From Nitrosomonas sp. (GTDB lineage Bacteria; Pseudomonadota; Gammaproteobacteria; Burkholderiales; Nitrosomonadaceae): a stretch of 64,000 bases of DNA. Positions 61,201-64,000 of the stretch are shown here, piece by piece; position 1 is the stretch's first letter; each line of letters opens with the position of its first letter. The DNA lies in the NCBI RefSeq assembly GCF_019752095.1, contig NZ_JAIEMO010000032.1, forward strand, positions 1 through 64,000, read 5' to 3'. The notes under the pieces are model-generated. The model was not told the DNA's origin. It made no database searches and saw only the letters and a program-made list of their open reading frames with translations. A program made the translations under genes and the position numbers.

Positions 61201-61245
61201 GCAGACGACAATGAAATCAATATATCAATATCTTTTCTTGCAACA

Positions 61246-63393
61246 TCAATCCCCGCAACCCTTTAACCGCCGTTTGGCATGATACTTCTCCACCCATTTC
61301 AGCAACCACTTCGGTGCATGCTCGCGCTTCCATTCCCCCGCTGCATATTTATTGGCTTCCGACCAGGTTGGATAGGTATGAATAGTGCCTAAAATCTTGT
61401 TTAAACCCAGGCCGTACTTCATCGCCAACACAAATTCTGCAAGTAAATCGCTGGCATGAATGCCAACGATGCAGACGCCGAGAATTCGGTCCTTACCGGG
61501 AACCGTCAGTACTTTGACAAAACCATACGCGGCTTCGTCAACGATGGCGCGATCCAATTCCTGTAAATTAAAGCGCGTCACTTCGTAAGCGATACTGCGT
61601 TGCTTCGCTTCATTTTCCGACAATCCAACGCGCGCCACTTCCGGATCAGTGAAGGTCGTCCACGGAATCACCGAATAATCGGCCTTGAAGCGCTTGATAG
61701 CGCCAAACAATGCATTGATCGACGCATACCACGCTTGATGTGCAGCCGTATGGGTGAACTGATACGGCCCGGCAACATCACCGCAAGCATAAATGTTCGG
61801 ATAAAGGGTCTGCAACCAGGCATTGGTTTCGATGGTACGCTGAGGCGACACCGGAATACCAAGTTCTTCCAATCCGAAGTCTTCAGTACGCGCTATCCGC
61901 CCGACGGCACATAGTAGTGCATCAAACGGCAATTTCATTTCCTCGTCATTTTGACTACGCACTACTAAATACTGTGTGTCACCTTCTCTTACGCAGCACA
62001 GTGTTTCAGTTTGCGTCAGAATTGACACACCGTCCACTTGCAATACAGTTTTAATCAATTCCACCGCATCAGCATCTTCGCGCGGCAACAAATCACTGCG
62101 CACGATCTGCGTTACCTGGCAATCTAATCGGGCAAATGCTTGCGCCAGCTCGCAGCCTATCGGCCCGCCGCCCAGTACAATCAGACGTCCCGGCCGTTCA
62201 GTCAGTGACCAGAGCGTATCGGAGGTGTAATAACGCACGGATTCCAGTCCCGGGATTTTCGGCACCATCGGATGCGCACCGGTGGCAATGACAATCGCGC
62301 GTGTTGTCAGGGCTTGTCCGTTGATCTCCACCGACCACGGCGAAGTAATTCGAGCTTTACCTTGCAATACCTCGACGCCTAATTGAGTATAACGCTCGAC
62401 TGAATCGTGCGGTTCAACCGTTTTGATCACACGTTGAACACGCGCCATCACATCGGTAAAGTCATAATTCACATCGACCTGTTGAATGCCAAGTGATGCG
62501 GCATTTCTCGTTTGCTGTAAGAAAGTAGCAGTACGAATCAGCGCCTTGGACGGCACGCAACCATAATTGAGGCAATCGCCGCCCATTTTATGACTTTCGA
62601 TCAACGTTACTCGGGCGCGCGTGGCTACTGCAATATACGCACTCACCAATCCGGCGGCACCGGCACCGATCACAATCAAATTTCTATCGAAATGTGCAGG
62701 TTTAGGCCAGCGCGCGTACAGCCGCCGGATTCTAATTATTCCGATGACCCAGCGAGCCAGCCATGGGAACAGCGCCAGCGCAGTAAATGAAATGATCAAC
62801 GTTGGCGACATCACATCCGACACCTGTGCAATCGCCGCCAACTGCGTGCCTGCGTTGACATACACAGCTGTTCCGGCAAACATGCCAACCAAGCTGACCC
62901 AGAAATAGGTCATGCTGGGCAGTGCGGTCAATCCCATCAGCAAATTGATCAAAAAGAACGGAAAGATCGGTGCCAAGCGCAAGGAAAACAAATAGAATAC
63001 GCCATCCCGCTCCAAACCTTTGTTGATCGTTTCCAGACGATCGCCGAAACGGCGCTGCACGGTACCACGCAAGACATAGCGTGCAATCCAGAACGCCAGC
63101 GTAGCACCGATCGTGGCCGCGACCAATACCACCGGTACACCAACCCAAAACCCGAACATGGCACCACCGGCTAATGTCATAACCGTTGCGCCAGGAAATG
63201 ATAGAGCGGCCATCACGATATAGATCGAAGCAAAAATACCGATCACAAAAAACGATTCTGCCTGATAGGCCTGTTGCAATGCTTCATGCTGGGCTTTGAG
63301 CATTTCCAGCGTAAAAAAGCGCCCCAGGTCAAAAACGAAAAATAACACCATAAACAAGCCCAGCAGAATCACTATCCACCAACGATGTCTCAT
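61246..63393 (-). CDS. VTT (TVP38/TMEM64) membrane domain fused to flavin disulfide reductase
   Basis: 715 residues with two parts. Residues about 1-220 are a VTT/SNARE-associated membrane domain with at least four helices (MVLFFVFDLG, FPGATVMTLAGGAMFGFWVG, FPFFLINLLMGL). Residues about 235-715 are a class I pyridine nucleotide-disulfide oxidoreductase: GAGAAGLVSAYIA, redox pair GGDCLNYGCVPSK (Cys274/Cys279), NAD-binding GGGPIGCELAQAF, ACGDVAGPYQFTHTA and a C-terminal HTYPTWSEANKYA with the active-site His and Glu. Such fusions occur in several bacteria and are usually annotated as mercuric or dihydrolipoyl-like reductases; the mercury N-terminal domain and C-terminal CC are absent. It lies 42 bp downstream of the PstB-like gene. 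Confidence 0.92.
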   Translation of the reverse strand: MRHRWWIVILLGLFMVLFFVFDLGRFFTLEMLKAQHEALQQAYQAESFFVIGIFASIYIVMAALSFPGATVMTLAGGAMFGFWVGVPVVLVAATIGATLAFWIARYVLRGTVQRRFGDRLETINKGLERDGVFYLFSLRLAPIFPFFLINLLMGLTALPSMTYFWVSLVGMFAGTAVYVNAGTQLAAIAQVSDVMSPTLIISFTALALFPWLARWVIGIIRIRRLYARWPKPAHFDRNLIVIGAGAAGLVSAYIAVATRARVTLIESHKMGGDCLNYGCVPSKALIRTATFLQQTRNAASLGIQQVDVNYDFTDVMARVQRVIKTVEPHDSVERYTQLGVEVLQGKARITSPWSVEINGQALTTRAIVIATGAHPMVPKIPGLESVRYYTSDTLWSLTERPGRLIVLGGGPIGCELAQAFARLDCQVTQIVRSDLLPREDADAVELIKTVLQVDGVSILTQTETLCCVREGDTQYLVVRSQNDEEMKLPFDALLCAVGRIARTEDFGLEELGIPVSPQRTIETNAWLQTLYPNIYACGDVAGPYQFTHTAAHQAWYASINALFGAIKRFKADYSVIPWTTFTDPEVARVGLSENEAKQRSIAYEVTRFNLQELDRAIVDEAAYGFVKVLTVPGKDRILGVCIVGIHASDLLAEFVLAMKYGLGLNKILGTIHTYPTWSEANKYAAGEWKREHAPKWLLKWVEKYHAKRRLKGCGD

Positions 63394-63435
63394 ATTCTTC
63401 CTTCTCTAACACTACTTATCAGAATTCCTTACAAA

Positions 63436-64000
63436 TTAACCTCTTACTCCATTTACATAAGCGGCCGTCAGTTCATGACTGGGTGATTCAAAGATATGCT
63501 GACAGCGGCCAAATTCGATCAGCTGACCGGCGCGCCCACTGACCCAGAAAAAAGCCGCATAATTGGCGATGCGTCTCGCTTGCGCAAGATTGTGCGTAAC
63601 GATAACGATGGTATAACGGCCGCGCAAACGGCAGATCAGGTCTTCCACGATCCCGGATGCAAGCGGATCAAGCGCGCTACAGGGCTCATCCATCAACAAA
63701 ATCTGTGGTTTCAACGCTAGCGCGCGTGCAATGCAAAGGCGTTGCTGCTGCCCACCGGACAAGCTGAGCGCGGATGCATCTAGGCGATCATGAACTTCAT
63801 CCCATAAACCGACATCTCGCAGCACATGCTCAGTGATTGCCGCTACTTCTGTTTTTTGGGTGATGCCATGTTCATTGAGTGGTAGCGAAAGGTTGCGGCG
63901 GATGGAAAGCGGAAAAGGTGTGGGTTTCTGGAACACCATCCCGACCTGGCGACGCAATGTCTGCGCATGCGTGTCAGGATGATGAATATCCTGATTGTGC
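63436..64000 (-). CDS. pstB: PstB-like phosphate ABC transporter ATPase (5' end beyond window)
   Basis: C-terminal two thirds of an ABC ATPase; the frame stays open to the window edge, so the start is not included. Q-loop GMVFQKPTPFPLSI, signature SLSGGQQQRLCIARALAL, Walker B ILLMDEPCSALDP, H-loop VIVTHNLAQARRIA. The 'GMVFQKP.PFP.SI' and 'DEPCSALDP' strings are typical of PstB. The tail (FESPSHELTAAYVNGVRG) is PstB-like as well. The remaining pst genes would lie to the right. The reading frame ends 42 bp before the start of the VTT-reductase gene. Confidence 0.85.
   Translation of the reverse strand, partial: HNQDIHHPDTHAQTLRRQVGMVFQKPTPFPLSIRRNLSLPLNEHGITQKTEVAAITEHVLRDVGLWDEVHDRLDASALSLSGGQQQRLCIARALALKPQILLMDEPCSALDPLASGIVEDLICRLRGRYTIVIVTHNLAQARRIANYAAFFWVSGRAGQLIEFGRCQHIFESPSHELTAAYVNGVRG

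Overview
The window looks like a piece of chromosome from a moderately AT-rich betaproteobacterium, most likely an ammonia oxidiser of the Nitrosomonas group. The pointers are a CbbP-type phosphoribulokinase (Calvin cycle), parts of an exosortase/PEP-CTERM and EpsL exopolysaccharide system, the betaproteobacterial AddA/AddB-like repair pair, and conserved blocks such as rpsO-pnp and grpE-dnaK-dnaJ. No amo, hao or nir gene is present, so the genus is an inference. No rRNA, tRNA, CRISPR array or prophage was seen.

Layout. 1-6.7 kb: a minus-strand unit fdxA-addB-addA (7Fe ferredoxin and recombination nuclease/helicase). 6.8-9.7 kb: two overlapping exopolysaccharide genes (initiating sugar-phosphate transferase, EpsL outer-membrane barrel). 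10-13.7 kb: a BarA-type hybrid histidine kinase. 13.9-24.5 kb: a fused DhaK-DhaL kinase convergent with a giant NdvB/ChvB-type cyclic beta-1,2-glucan synthase. 24.6-25.1 kb: decayed insertion sequences (IS3-like and IS6-like). 25.3-27.1 kb: a small membrane protein, a LysR regulator and a BolA protein. 27.9-33.0 kb: two tandem paralogous secreted proteins of about 714 residues built from Asp-box (BNR/Ycf48-like) repeats. 33.1-36.4 kb: uvrD and cbbP. 36.9-43.2 kb: an exosortase-associated TIGR04073 protein with an unknown membrane partner, a lipoprotein, YgfX-like/YgfZ, a DUF502 protein, a REP-like palindrome cluster and a dynamin-like GTPase. 43.6-46.1 kb: rpsO-pnp. 46.2-52.3 kb: dksA, the dnaJ-dnaK-grpE heat-shock block with a clear sigma-32-type promoter, and purB. 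52.3-56 kb: a PEP-CTERM protein behind a structured leader, then a large diheme peroxidase-like protein. 56-60.2 kb: DUF3422, bioA and a beta-CASP metallo-hydrolase. 60.6-64 kb: an atypical P-II protein, a VTT-membrane/flavin disulfide reductase fusion, and a PstB-like ATPase cut by the window edge.

Two themes recur. One is the cell surface: EPS initiation and export, cyclic glucan, a PEP-CTERM protein, TIGR04073 and the secreted repeat proteins. The other is housekeeping and stress: AddAB, UvrD, chaperones, DksA, PNPase, YgfZ. The least explained content is the duplicated secreted repeat-protein locus, whose two predicted mature proteins both begin with histidine, and the PEP-CTERM promoter/leader region, which holds tandem near-palindromes and a riboswitch-like fold.
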